A stretch of DNA of 64,000 nucleotides. It comes from Lachnospiraceae bacterium. Lineage in GTDB: Bacteria > Bacillota > Clostridia > Lachnospirales > Lachnospiraceae. The stretch lies in the NCBI GenBank assembly GCA_015057555.1, contig SVEC01000011.1, positions 32,243 to 96,242 of the forward strand, given 5' to 3'. Below, in pieces: positions 35,909 to 44,097 of this stretch. Numbering within the stretch: position 1 is the first letter of the stretch; every line of letters begins with the position of its first letter. The translations under genes and the position numbers were made by a program. The notes below the pieces were generated by a model. The model was not told the origin of the DNA, made no database searches, and saw only the letters and a list, made by a program, of their open reading frames with translations.

Positions 35909-38191
35909 TTAATTGTTTTTCTTTATGCTTCTCAGAACTATGCCTGCACTTACTGAGAATATAAAGATAAATAAAATTAATATTCCCCATGCTTCAAGCA
36001 TATGTCCTGATGTAAATTCAAAGAAATCCTCCACTTCGTGGTCTATCATAAACCCCTGCTCCTGCATCTTTAAATCCAGGTCATTGAGATTAGCAGTTGT
36101 CCCATACCCCTCCATAGACCATCTACATACTGCAAAATATGATATCGCCTCACTGGCATCTTCTAACTTGAAAATTAAACCGGAGAATAATATCTGCGGC
36201 ATAAGTAATATAGGTGCCACCGTCATAGCTCTGTCCGCATTGGTGAACAGAGAGGACACAAATATTCCCATAGCTGCTGCTGCCATAGCAGTAAGCAATG
36301 TTGTTATTAGTACCTCTAGGTAAGGTAACATAATCACCCCTTCCTTTGGTAATCCAACTAAAATGGAAAATGTAGTTACTATCAAAAAGGCCTGTATCAG
36401 GCAAAGTAAGCTTAACACTACCACCTTTGACATAATATACGAAACCAAGGAAAGTCCAGTCATATATTCTCTCTTTAATATATTCCTTTCCTTACAAATT
36501 TCCTGTATTGAGCTTAATATTCCTATCCAAAAAGCAGAACAGGACAGTGCAAAAAGTAAGCTTTTTGTCATCTCATATTGTGAGAATTCTTTTCCATTTG
36601 CAACAATGGATATAAGCACTGCTAATAATGGTGCTTGAATCATAAGAAGTATCATTCTCTGCCTATCATTTAAAAGCAAATGCATATATCGCTTGGATAA
36701 TATTTTGAATTGTCTTACTACTCCACTTCTACTATCTTTTTTATTTTTGTTGTCACCCGAGCCTGTTATAGTCTCAGATTTTTTCATAGCAATATACTTC
36801 TGATGCCACTTATCCGGGTTTTGCCCTATCATCTCATAGACATTGACTATATCGTTTGTCTGAAAAAATCTTAGTGCCTCATCATGTGTACCACTAAAAC
36901 ACAGCTTTCCTCCGGTACCCATAAATATAATCTTGTCATAGTCCTTCATATTTAAAGTACTATGCGTAACTAATATAACTGTCTTACCCGCTACCGTCAT
37001 ACCTTTTAGTGTTCTAATTAAGCTTCTTTCAGTCCCCGGATCAAGTCCGGATGCTGGTTCGTCTAGGAAGAACAAATTAGGATCAGTAAGAAGCTCTACA
37101 GCTATACTGGTTCTCTTTCTCTGCCCTCCACTAAGACTTTTAACCAACGCATCCTTTCTATGACTTAATTCCACTGTATCAATAGCTTTGATTATGATTC
37201 TGTCTAGCTCTTCCGGAGCTATATCTGATGGAAGCCTCAACTGCGCTGAATACTTTAGCATATCGTAGACAGTAAGATTGTCATATACAATATCCTGCTG
37301 TGGCACATACCCTATAATGTGTTTAAGTGCATCAAAATTCTCATATAGTTCCACATCATTGACCAATATTTGTCCTGTTGTAGGCTTACTATATCCACTA
37401 ATACAGTTCATCAAGGTTGATTTACCTGCACCTGAACCTCCCACTATGGCTACAAGTTCACCAGGTTGTATAGTTGTAGTTACATTGTCACATATAGTAA
37501 GTTCTTGATTCTTTCCAACCTTCTTTACCACATTTTTTGCCAATACACCTATTCCTGCCCTAGGACAATTATAAGCAATGTCATCACCTGTATAGACGAG
37601 CTTACTATTAGTAATAATGATTACATCCTTATCCACAAGTTTTCGCTTTTTAGACACCTTTTGCCCATTAACATATACTCCATTAGTACTTCGATTATCT
37701 ATTACATATGTACCTTCTTCACGCTTTACAATATATGCGTGCTTATGAGATATGCTAACATGATTTAGACATATGTCATTATCCTTATCTCTTCCAATAG
37801 AAACTATATTCTTTATTTTAAGTGATATGGATGCCCAGCTTTCTTCAATCCCCGCTACTGAGATTACAAATAAAACTCCATTTTCTGGTCCTTTCACACC
37901 ACTTACTATTCGAACATAGTCTCCATTTACCAGCAAGGATTTTTTGATTTGCTTTCCAGCCATATTAAGACCATTTGTACTGTTTAAATCCTCTATACCA
38001 CATCTGCCATTCTCTAATATAAAACGGCCATGTACTCTAGATGCATAATCTGAGGTAAGTACGATATCACAATCCTGCTGTCTTCCAAAGGTTATTACAT
38101 TCTTATTAAAATCACCTAATCTAATCTTATATGGTGGCTTATCTGCATCAAAGATAGTAACAACCATATTGTTCTTAATAGCTCCGCTCAT
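35909..38191 (-). CDS. ABCG-type exporter with two N-terminal FHA domains (Rv1747-like)
   Basis: A 760-residue fusion. FHA1 (about 15-110; TFGRQQDCD, ASRVHGRF, LNSTNGLNM) and FHA2 (about 130-210; SIGRDKDND, SISHKHAYI, RSTNGVYVNG) are followed by an ABC ATPase (about 215-455; Walker A VGGSGAGKST, signature LSGGQRKRTS, Walker B LFFLDEPASGLD) and an ABC2-type membrane domain of about six helices. The same order occurs in Mycobacterium tuberculosis Rv1747, an exporter whose FHA domains are regulated by the kinase PknF. Here kinase, phosphatase and exporter are in one operon, so phospho-control is likely. The substrate is unknown. Translation may start at the first Met or at Met9. Confidence 0.92.
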   Translation of the reverse strand: MSGAIKNNMVVTIFDADKPPYKIRLGDFNKNVITFGRQQDCDIVLTSDYASRVHGRFILENGRCGIEDLNSTNGLNMAGKQIKKSLLVNGDYVRIVSGVKGPENGVLFVISVAGIEESWASISLKIKNIVSIGRDKDNDICLNHVSISHKHAYIVKREEGTYVIDNRSTNGVYVNGQKVSKKRKLVDKDVIIITNSKLVYTGDDIAYNCPRAGIGVLAKNVVKKVGKNQELTICDNVTTTIQPGELVAIVGGSGAGKSTLMNCISGYSKPTTGQILVNDVELYENFDALKHIIGYVPQQDIVYDNLTVYDMLKYSAQLRLPSDIAPEELDRIIIKAIDTVELSHRKDALVKSLSGGQRKRTSIAVELLTDPNLFFLDEPASGLDPGTERSLIRTLKGMTVAGKTVILVTHSTLNMKDYDKIIFMGTGGKLCFSGTHDEALRFFQTNDIVNVYEMIGQNPDKWHQKYIAMKKSETITGSGDNKNKKDSRSGVVRQFKILSKRYMHLLLNDRQRMILLMIQAPLLAVLISIVANGKEFSQYEMTKSLLFALSCSAFWIGILSSIQEICKERNILKREYMTGLSLVSYIMSKVVVLSLLCLIQAFLIVTTFSILVGLPKEGVIMLPYLEVLITTLLTAMAAAAMGIFVSSLFTNADRAMTVAPILLMPQILFSGLIFKLEDASEAISYFAVCRWSMEGYGTTANLNDLDLKMQEQGFMIDHEVEDFFEFTSGHMLEAWGILILFIFIFSVSAGIVLRSIKKNN

Positions 38192-38216
38192 CTATCTGCC
38201 CATCTAACTTCCTTAA

Positions 38217-38906
38217 TTAGTCTTCCTTCTCTAAATCTTCCCAAGCAAAGAACTCACCACAGAATGGTACAAATAATAACTCTGTTGCACCAATTAAAAT
38301 CTTATCATAAGCATTTAACTGTAATGTGTTCAATACCACATCATCATTTACATAGAAAAGTTCTCTTGACTCACCTGGCTGTGCAAGGAAGGCTCTTTTA
38401 CGTGGCTCATAAAGAATAATAGCGTGCTTATCTCTTGATACACTCTTATCGCTACCTAATACCACGTCCATGCTATTTGCTCTACCGATAAAGTTACGTC
38501 CTGACTTTAATACAAAGCTCTTTCCTGCATCCTCACCTGTGATACAAACTAACCAACCTACCACAGGCTCGCCTTTAACATTTCCTGGTGTAAATCTCTG
38601 AGTCACGCCAGCGTCTTCAACTGGTGATGCTTCTGATGCAGGAATTGTTATGTTGCTAACAAAGTCTGCTAATGAACCACCTGTACTTGCGCCCTGAGCA
38701 GTTGGAATGTCTGCATACTCCTGTCTTGGAGCTGACTCAACAAATGCTGCTGTAGCAGGCATGGTAACACCCTGTTGCTCATCGATTCCATTAAATCTCA
38801 CTGTTGCATTCATACCCTCATCAGCACCTCCTGCACAGTGTGGGCATCCTGACCCAAACTTGTCCACGTCGTAAAAATGTCCCTTTTCGCATCTCTTCAA
38901 ATTCAT
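38217..38906 (-). CDS. Zinc-finger-FHA protein
   Basis: A 229-residue soluble protein. The N-terminal CxxxH...CxxC motif is MNLKRCEKGHFYDVD...GCPHC. A low-complexity linker (about 25-115) leads to a segment VVGWLVCITGEDAGKSFVL and an FHA domain (about 130-225; FIGRANSMD, VSRDKHAII, VNDD). Three proteins of this layout are in the operon (also 33808 and 43356). AGGAGG precedes the ATG. It sits between the PP2C phosphatase and the FHA-ABC exporter, so a role as phosphothreonine adaptor between kinase and exporter is plausible but inferred. Confidence 0.85.
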   Translation of the reverse strand: MNLKRCEKGHFYDVDKFGSGCPHCAGGADEGMNATVRFNGIDEQQGVTMPATAAFVESAPRQEYADIPTAQGASTGGSLADFVSNITIPASEASPVEDAGVTQRFTPGNVKGEPVVGWLVCITGEDAGKSFVLKSGRNFIGRANSMDVVLGSDKSVSRDKHAIILYEPRKRAFLAQPGESRELFYVNDDVVLNTLQLNAYDKILIGATELLFVPFCGEFFAWEDLEKED

Positions 38907-38935
38907 AATGATTTTCCTCCTCTTATCATTGATTT

Positions 38936-39793
38936 TTAATATTTGCTATATTGAAGTAATACTAATGAAGTATTATCTTGCGCTTTTGTAGTTCGCTTTA
39001 TGACTACATCAGTTAGTCTCTTAGCGGCTCTGTTTACGTCTGGAAGCTCATATTTTATTAGTTCCAAAAGTTCTAAATCATTCAATCTCTTATAGAGACC
39101 ATCACTACACAGTAGAACTACATCATCCTCTAAAAGCTCAAATGGTTGCTGATTTATATCCATAAGAGATACATTACCTATACCAATATAGCTTATCAGA
39201 GCTTCTGCCTGTGCTTCCTCCGCCTTATACTCCTCCGGAGTAATCAATCCTCTCTTTAGTCGGTCATCCAAGCGTAATCTATAATTATGTTCTCTATTTA
39301 CAGCCATTATCTCATTGTCTCGAATAATGTATATTTTGCTGTCTCCTACTGATAACCAATACAGCTTGTTTCCCTCTATTATTGTTGCAACGCACGTTGT
39401 CCCTGCATCTAGAAAATTTCCTTCCTCATCCACTAGACTATGTACCGCCTCATCCATCTTTATTGCTTCCTGGCGAAAGAATTCCGGTATTGGAATAGTC
39501 TTATCCCTATTAAAATAGTCCTCTGCCAAGGTTTGGGTAGCTGTTTGACTGGCTCTCTCTCCTCCAGTCAAACCTCCCATCCCATCACACACTATAGCGA
39601 GAGTGCTATTTGTATCACTATGTCCAAATACAGTATCTTGTTGATATTGTCTGGTTCCTATAATACTTGAAATACCCATATTTATCTTCAAATCTTTATT
39701 ACTTTCAAGAAGTCCTTCGTAATCTATGTCAGCATCTAATCTAACTGTGGCCACTTCTCTTTGCAACTTTGCATCATCACTCAAATGTAACAC
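38936..39793 (-). CDS. PP2C-family Ser/Thr protein phosphatase (copy 1)
   Basis: A 285-residue PPM/PP2C phosphatase that removes phosphate from Ser/Thr using two metal ions. Metal and catalytic motifs are visible: IVCDGMGGLTGGERAS, LSVGDSKIYII, VLLCSDGLYKRL and AQDNTSLVLL. There is no membrane segment. It overlaps the end of the kinase-FHA gene by 17 bp from a GTG start, or by 8 bp from a TTG at 39784, so the two are translationally coupled. Kinase and phosphatase as an adjacent pair is the normal layout of bacterial Stk/Stp systems. It probably reverses phosphorylation of the operon's FHA ligands. Confidence 0.92.
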   Translation of the reverse strand: MLHLSDDAKLQREVATVRLDADIDYEGLLESNKDLKINMGISSIIGTRQYQQDTVFGHSDTNSTLAIVCDGMGGLTGGERASQTATQTLAEDYFNRDKTIPIPEFFRQEAIKMDEAVHSLVDEEGNFLDAGTTCVATIIEGNKLYWLSVGDSKIYIIRDNEIMAVNREHNYRLRLDDRLKRGLITPEEYKAEEAQAEALISYIGIGNVSLMDINQQPFELLEDDVVLLCSDGLYKRLNDLELLELIKYELPDVNRAAKRLTDVVIKRTTKAQDNTSLVLLQYSKY

Positions 39794-41114
39794 CTACCCT
39801 TCCTATACAATTATTTCCACCTATAGCAACTACGCTTCCTGGTGCTACTTGATACGCAGTTCCCCGAACCAATTTACCACCATTGACGTAAGTTCCATTA
39901 GTAGAATTATCCTGAATATAGAACATATTCTTCTTACTATCATAATACAACTCACAGTGTTTTTTACTGATGTGGGCCTCGTTAATTACAATCTGAGCAA
40001 ACTCAGGGGAACGACCTATCACTATGGTAGAATCCAGTGGCAGATTATACCGATTGCCATTTTGAAAAGTTATGGATGGTACTGGCTTCTTTGACTCTGC
40101 AGGCTTTATAGCCTGTATATTTACAAGCACTTGCTTAGGCAGATTTATCCCTCCTGATAAATCAAGTTCGGTAGCACTTGTTCCAGTATTTCCTACACCA
40201 ACTTCGTTTCCTTGAGAACTGCTTTGTCCACTAGGCATCTCAGGTGAGATATTAAGGTCTCTTAGAAAATCCTCCACAGTTTGAGTTCTTTCTCTATAAT
40301 TAAGCCTCAAGGCCTTATTTACTGCATCCGATATTGTAGTACTAAAACCATATTCAGATAGATGAATGTAATCATCATCATTGCTTCTGTCAAATGCACC
40401 CGGAAACATCTTGGCTGTTAACAGATAATACATCGTACTTGCCAAAGCATAAACATCAGTAAAAGTTCCCTGCACTCCCTTGGAAGAATACTGCTCTGGA
40501 GGTGCAAAGCCTGGCTTTAACACAACAGAAAGCACCTGATTTTCATTACGTACAATATTCTTAGCACTACCAAAATCAATAAGCTTCACCTTACCGGTAC
40601 TTGTGACAAATATATTATCTGGACTTATGTCTCTGTGAAAATAATTATGCTTATGTACCTGGATAAGTGCTCGTCCTACCTGACCTATAGCATCTGCTAC
40701 AATAGAATAATCTAATCCCTTCTTATTCGCCTTAACCAAGCTACTTAACGTATATCCATCTAAATACTCCATTACAAAATAGCAAGTTTGATTATCTTGA
40801 AAGAAATCATATACAGATACAACACTTGGAACATTTTTTAGTCTCTGGAGTATCTCAGCTTCCTCTAAGAAACGCTCTTTCCCATGGTCGTATATACCAC
40901 GTTTAGAGTCTGATACAGGCACTACGCTTTTCTTATCTCCCAGACGAATTACAACTCCCCTTGGAAAGTATTCCTTTATTGCACACTTGCACTGCCTATA
41001 GTTGTCATAAGCCTGATAGGTTATTCCAAATCCACCTATTCCTAATGATTTTATAATTGTATATCTATTATTCAGCAAGGTATTCCCATATAATTCAATG
41101 GTTGAATCGCCCAT
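39777..41114 (-). CDS. Soluble Ser/Thr protein kinase with C-terminal FHA domain
   Basis: A 445-residue Hanks-type kinase without a membrane segment. The glycine loop is GIGGFG (25-30), catalytic Lys 47 is in CAIKEYF, HRDISPDN is at 160-167, DFG at 180-182 and the activation segment includes FAPPEQY. A linker of about 80 residues leads to an FHA domain (about 350-440; VIGRSPEFA, ISKKHCEL, DNSTNGTYVNG). The kinase could bind its own or a partner kinase's phosphothreonine through this FHA. It is followed by an overlapping PP2C gene and preceded by the VWA-FHA gene with an 7-bp gap. Confidence 0.93.
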   Translation of the reverse strand: MGDSTIELYGNTLLNNRYTIIKSLGIGGFGITYQAYDNYRQCKCAIKEYFPRGVVIRLGDKKSVVPVSDSKRGIYDHGKERFLEEAEILQRLKNVPSVVSVYDFFQDNQTCYFVMEYLDGYTLSSLVKANKKGLDYSIVADAIGQVGRALIQVHKHNYFHRDISPDNIFVTSTGKVKLIDFGSAKNIVRNENQVLSVVLKPGFAPPEQYSSKGVQGTFTDVYALASTMYYLLTAKMFPGAFDRSNDDDYIHLSEYGFSTTISDAVNKALRLNYRERTQTVEDFLRDLNISPEMPSGQSSSQGNEVGVGNTGTSATELDLSGGINLPKQVLVNIQAIKPAESKKPVPSITFQNGNRYNLPLDSTIVIGRSPEFAQIVINEAHISKKHCELYYDSKKNMFYIQDNSTNGTYVNGGKLVRGTAYQVAPGSVVAIGGNNCIGRVGVTFE

Positions 41115-41121
41115 ATTATAA

Positions 41122-43332
41122 TCACCACCTTACTGTAATATCCAGTGATCCTGCTGTTATCTTGTCATTTGGCTCTAATCTACGTTTATGTGTAAGTCTT
41201 ATACCGTTAAGACTTGTTCCGTTTGTAGTATCCAAATCCTGTACATAAAAGCTCTCACCATCAAACTCTATAGCAAAATGTTGCCTTGACATGGCAAGAT
41301 CATCTATATAAATGTCACAAAGGTCTGAACGTCCTACAATCACACTACCCTTTACACTTGCCTGGATAGTCTTCACCGACTTACCCTTAGAGTTAAGTAT
41401 CAACGTAAGTTTCTCACCCTCCTCTTCATTCTGAAGGATAATGTGTTGCTTAACCTCTGTATTTGATGCCAATGTAGCCTTATTATCTATTACTACTACA
41501 CCCTTATTCTTCTTAATCACCACAAATACAACTACAAGAATAATTATTACTATAACTATGAATATTATAAGTACTATCCACCAATATTTCTGAAAGAAAC
41601 TTTCCTTCTCCTCCACAAATTCCGGTCCATCAAACTCTTGAGTAAATTCAGTCTGAGCAAGTGGATTTTTCTCCATGGCACTATCTGTTACACCAGTTAT
41701 AATTACTATGTATGTACCCTTATAGATTGTCTCTGAAGCATAAAGAATATAAATATCATTTTTTTCATTGTACTGAACATTTTCTATGCCAATATTTGTT
41801 CCATCATCCTTAGTTAATACATAAGATGCCCTGTCATCTGCTTTCTCAACACTTTCTGAGAATTTAATTTCAAGCTTGGTGTCGTCAATCATCTTAATGT
41901 ACTCTACTTGTGGTGCAGTATTATCAGGAATATGCTTGTCAACCATAACATCTTTACCCTCAAATAAAAGGATTTCTTTGTTATCGTCGTGATAAATTGT
42001 AATATTGAATCTCTCTAATGAATTACTTACCTCGTTATCACGAGCAGTCCCCTCTAGTACATACGCCTCACCTAGCTTGTGACTTAAATCACTAAGCTTC
42101 TCAGCAACGTCTTCATCATTGAAGTAGTATTCCTGTCCACCAGTACTTCTAGCTACCTCTCCAAACTTTTTGGCTGCATCAGAATTATCAGCTGTTACAT
42201 CGTTCTCAATGAATCCATACATTGTTACTCCTGAATTCTTAAGAGCTGTTTCAGCCTCATTTTGAGTTGCTCCTACCATAGATTCATTTACACCATCTGT
42301 AAACGCTATTATTACATCTCTGCTCTGAGGTAATTCATTACCACATGCCTCTCTATCCTTCTTTACATCTTCTACAACCTCTAGGATCGCTTCATCAAGA
42401 TAAGTCTCATTCGCTTCATTTGTAAGCTTCATCACTTCATCTTCAACTAATCTCATATCATCATATGTACAATCCTCTACGATAAGCTCTGTTGAATCTC
42501 CCACCGCATATACCGTAAGCGTGTCTCCAGCCTTCATCTGCTTAGTTGGAAAAAGTGCTATCTCCTTCTTAGCAGCTTCAAAATAGCTATTATTCATAGA
42601 ACCTGATACATCTAACAATATATAGTAATTAATATGTAACTGACTTTCCTGTCCCCACCTGTATATCTTATCAACTGTTATTCTACTGTCCCCTAGCTTT
42701 GCCTCAACATTTTCTGGACTTAAAACAAGAGTGCTATCATTATAGTAAAAATATGCTCTTACCTTTGGCTTTACGGCCTGAACCTGCTCGATTCTTCCCT
42801 CTTCTACATTAAGTGTATGCGTTGTGTATGATTCCCTTGGGTCAACCTCTTCTGTTGTAGCCTCCTCAGATGTTGTTGGAGCCGTTGTAGGTGCTGAATT
42901 TGAGTTATTTAGCGCAACTGTTGCTGTAGTCAAGTTGTTTTCAGCCACTGTAGTAGCTTGGGTTGTAACATTATCCTTTTTATCTTCGGCTTCTATTTTG
43001 TCTGTCTGTGTTGTTGTCTCTGTTGTAATTACCTCTGTTGTTATTATTTCTGTTGTGGTTACCTCTGTTGTAATTGTTTCTGTTGTAATTGCTTCTGTTG
43101 TAATTGCTTCTGTTGTAATTGCTTCTGTTGTAATTGCTTCTGTTGTAATTGCTTCTGTTGTAATTGTTTCTGTTGTAGTTGCTTCTGTTTCCGAATTGTC
43201 CATTACAACATTTTCAGTATCGTCAAGCATATTTACAGAAGTATCAAACGCTTCTACACTAATAGCTGTGCTACTTGTTATCAAACAACACATTGCTAAT
43301 ATTACTATCAATTTCTTATAAAATCTTTTCAT
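41122..43332 (-). CDS. VWA-domain surface receptor with cytosolic FHA tail
   Basis: A 736-residue type I membrane protein. A signal peptide (1-28) is followed by a Thr/Glu-rich repeat region (about 52-110, units of ITTEA), a VWA domain (about 230-400) with the metal site DVSGS at 241-245, an extracellular region with a beta-sandwich character (about 475-570), one long membrane helix (about 585-610) and a cytosolic FHA domain (about 655-736; IVGRSDLCD, MSRQHFAI, LDTTNGTSLNG). VWA domains bind extracellular ligands through a metal ion. Binding outside could be linked to phosphothreonine recognition inside, which is inference. It lies 23 bp after the first gene of the operon. Confidence 0.88.
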   Translation of the reverse strand: MKRFYKKLIVILAMCCLITSSTAISVEAFDTSVNMLDDTENVVMDNSETEATTTETITTEAITTEAITTEAITTEAITTEAITTETITTEVTTTEIITTEVITTETTTQTDKIEAEDKKDNVTTQATTVAENNLTTATVALNNSNSAPTTAPTTSEEATTEEVDPRESYTTHTLNVEEGRIEQVQAVKPKVRAYFYYNDSTLVLSPENVEAKLGDSRITVDKIYRWGQESQLHINYYILLDVSGSMNNSYFEAAKKEIALFPTKQMKAGDTLTVYAVGDSTELIVEDCTYDDMRLVEDEVMKLTNEANETYLDEAILEVVEDVKKDREACGNELPQSRDVIIAFTDGVNESMVGATQNEAETALKNSGVTMYGFIENDVTADNSDAAKKFGEVARSTGGQEYYFNDEDVAEKLSDLSHKLGEAYVLEGTARDNEVSNSLERFNITIYHDDNKEILLFEGKDVMVDKHIPDNTAPQVEYIKMIDDTKLEIKFSESVEKADDRASYVLTKDDGTNIGIENVQYNEKNDIYILYASETIYKGTYIVIITGVTDSAMEKNPLAQTEFTQEFDGPEFVEEKESFFQKYWWIVLIIFIVIVIIILVVVFVVIKKNKGVVVIDNKATLASNTEVKQHIILQNEEEGEKLTLILNSKGKSVKTIQASVKGSVIVGRSDLCDIYIDDLAMSRQHFAIEFDGESFYVQDLDTTNGTSLNGIRLTHKRRLEPNDKITAGSLDITVRW
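43021..43185. repeat. 15-bp tandem repeat inside the VWA receptor gene
   Basis: Eleven 15-bp units related to TGTTGTAATTGCTTC, five of them (43081-43155) identical, encode the Thr/Glu-rich stalk ITTEA. Length is a multiple of three, so copy-number change would shorten or lengthen the stalk without breaking the frame. Confidence 0.9.
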
Positions 43333-43355
43333 TCTCGTATCTCCTCTTTGATGTA

Positions 43356-43976
43356 TTATTCTTTATCCTTCCAGCTTCGTTCTCCTCTACAAAAGGCTAT
43401 GAATTCAAATTCACTTTCACCTATATGTATCACGTCCCCACTGTTTATAAGAAATGTCTCCTGAAGCATATTTCCATTTAGATATGTCAGGCAACCACCT
43501 GCTGGTATCAGATAAAACAAATTATCCTTTGCGTCATAAACTATAGAACAATGGGTATCCTTGGATATATACAAATCCTCAGCTATGTAAATATCCATGT
43601 TATAGCCTCTTCCAACCTTGTTAAAGCCATGATGTAGTCTGTAATCTCTACCCTTTTCCGGACCAGACACACAGACTAGCCATCCCGTCACAAAGTCATT
43701 TCCCTTTAGCGAAGAATAATACGCTACGGTTCTTCCATCATTATCAAAATCCATATTTACAAATTGTCGTTGTATGGAATTCTCCATAAAATGATTATTT
43801 ACCATCGGATTTTCCATATCCATATCATCAAAATTATATTGAGCCATGGTAACCATCTCATTAAGCTCATTGACTGATGTATTAACATTTTTTGCCTTCA
43901 CTCCACAGTGTGGACACTCATCATATTTTGTATCATCATAAAAATGTAATCCCTTCGAGCATCGTGTAATGGACAT
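43356..43976 (-). CDS. Zinc-finger-FHA protein, first gene of the FHA operon
   Basis: A 206-residue protein with the N-terminal motif TRCSKGLHFYDDTKYDECPHC, the linker, the segment VTGWLVCVSGPEKGRDYRL and an FHA domain (about 115-205; KVGRGYNMD, ISKDTHCSI, LNGNML). The start is the ATG at 43976 with GGAG six bases upstream. A longer frame adds 30 hydrophobic residues without a ribosome site and would bury the conserved N-terminus. It opens the operon that runs to 28539. It is preceded by a hairpin terminator and a candidate -10 TATGAT at 44001-43996, without the 21-bp repeats seen elsewhere. Confidence 0.83.
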   Translation of the reverse strand: MSITRCSKGLHFYDDTKYDECPHCGVKAKNVNTSVNELNEMVTMAQYNFDDMDMENPMVNNHFMENSIQRQFVNMDFDNDGRTVAYYSSLKGNDFVTGWLVCVSGPEKGRDYRLHHGFNKVGRGYNMDIYIAEDLYISKDTHCSIVYDAKDNLFYLIPAGGCLTYLNGNMLQETFLINSGDVIHIGESEFEFIAFCRGERSWKDKE

Positions 43977-44054
43977 CCTGTACTCCACCTCTTTCATCAT
44001 AATGTGTATAAGTATATTTAAATCAATAAATAACCCTTGTATAAAACACCTTAT

Positions 44055-44080
44055 GGGACTGCCCATATCAAGACAGTCCC
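44055..44080 (-). terminator. Hairpin terminator between the CHAP gene and the FHA operon
   Basis: A 7-bp GC-rich stem (44055-44061 with 44074-44080) with a 12-nt loop, followed on the minus strand by ATAAGGTGTTTTATA. The T-run is short, so termination may be partial. Confidence 0.6.
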
Positions 44081-44097
44081 TAGGTTAATATTCTTAT

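Noticed and set aside
43021..43185. Short repeats resembling a CRISPR array or non-coding repeat
   Set aside because: The units are 15 bp, contiguous without spacers, in frame and encode the Thr/Glu stalk of the VWA receptor.
42824..43321. Long plus-strand open frames opposite the VWA receptor
   Set aside because: They are produced by the repeat on the opposite strand of a gene with signal peptide, VWA, helix and FHA domains; no ribosome site or recognisable protein.
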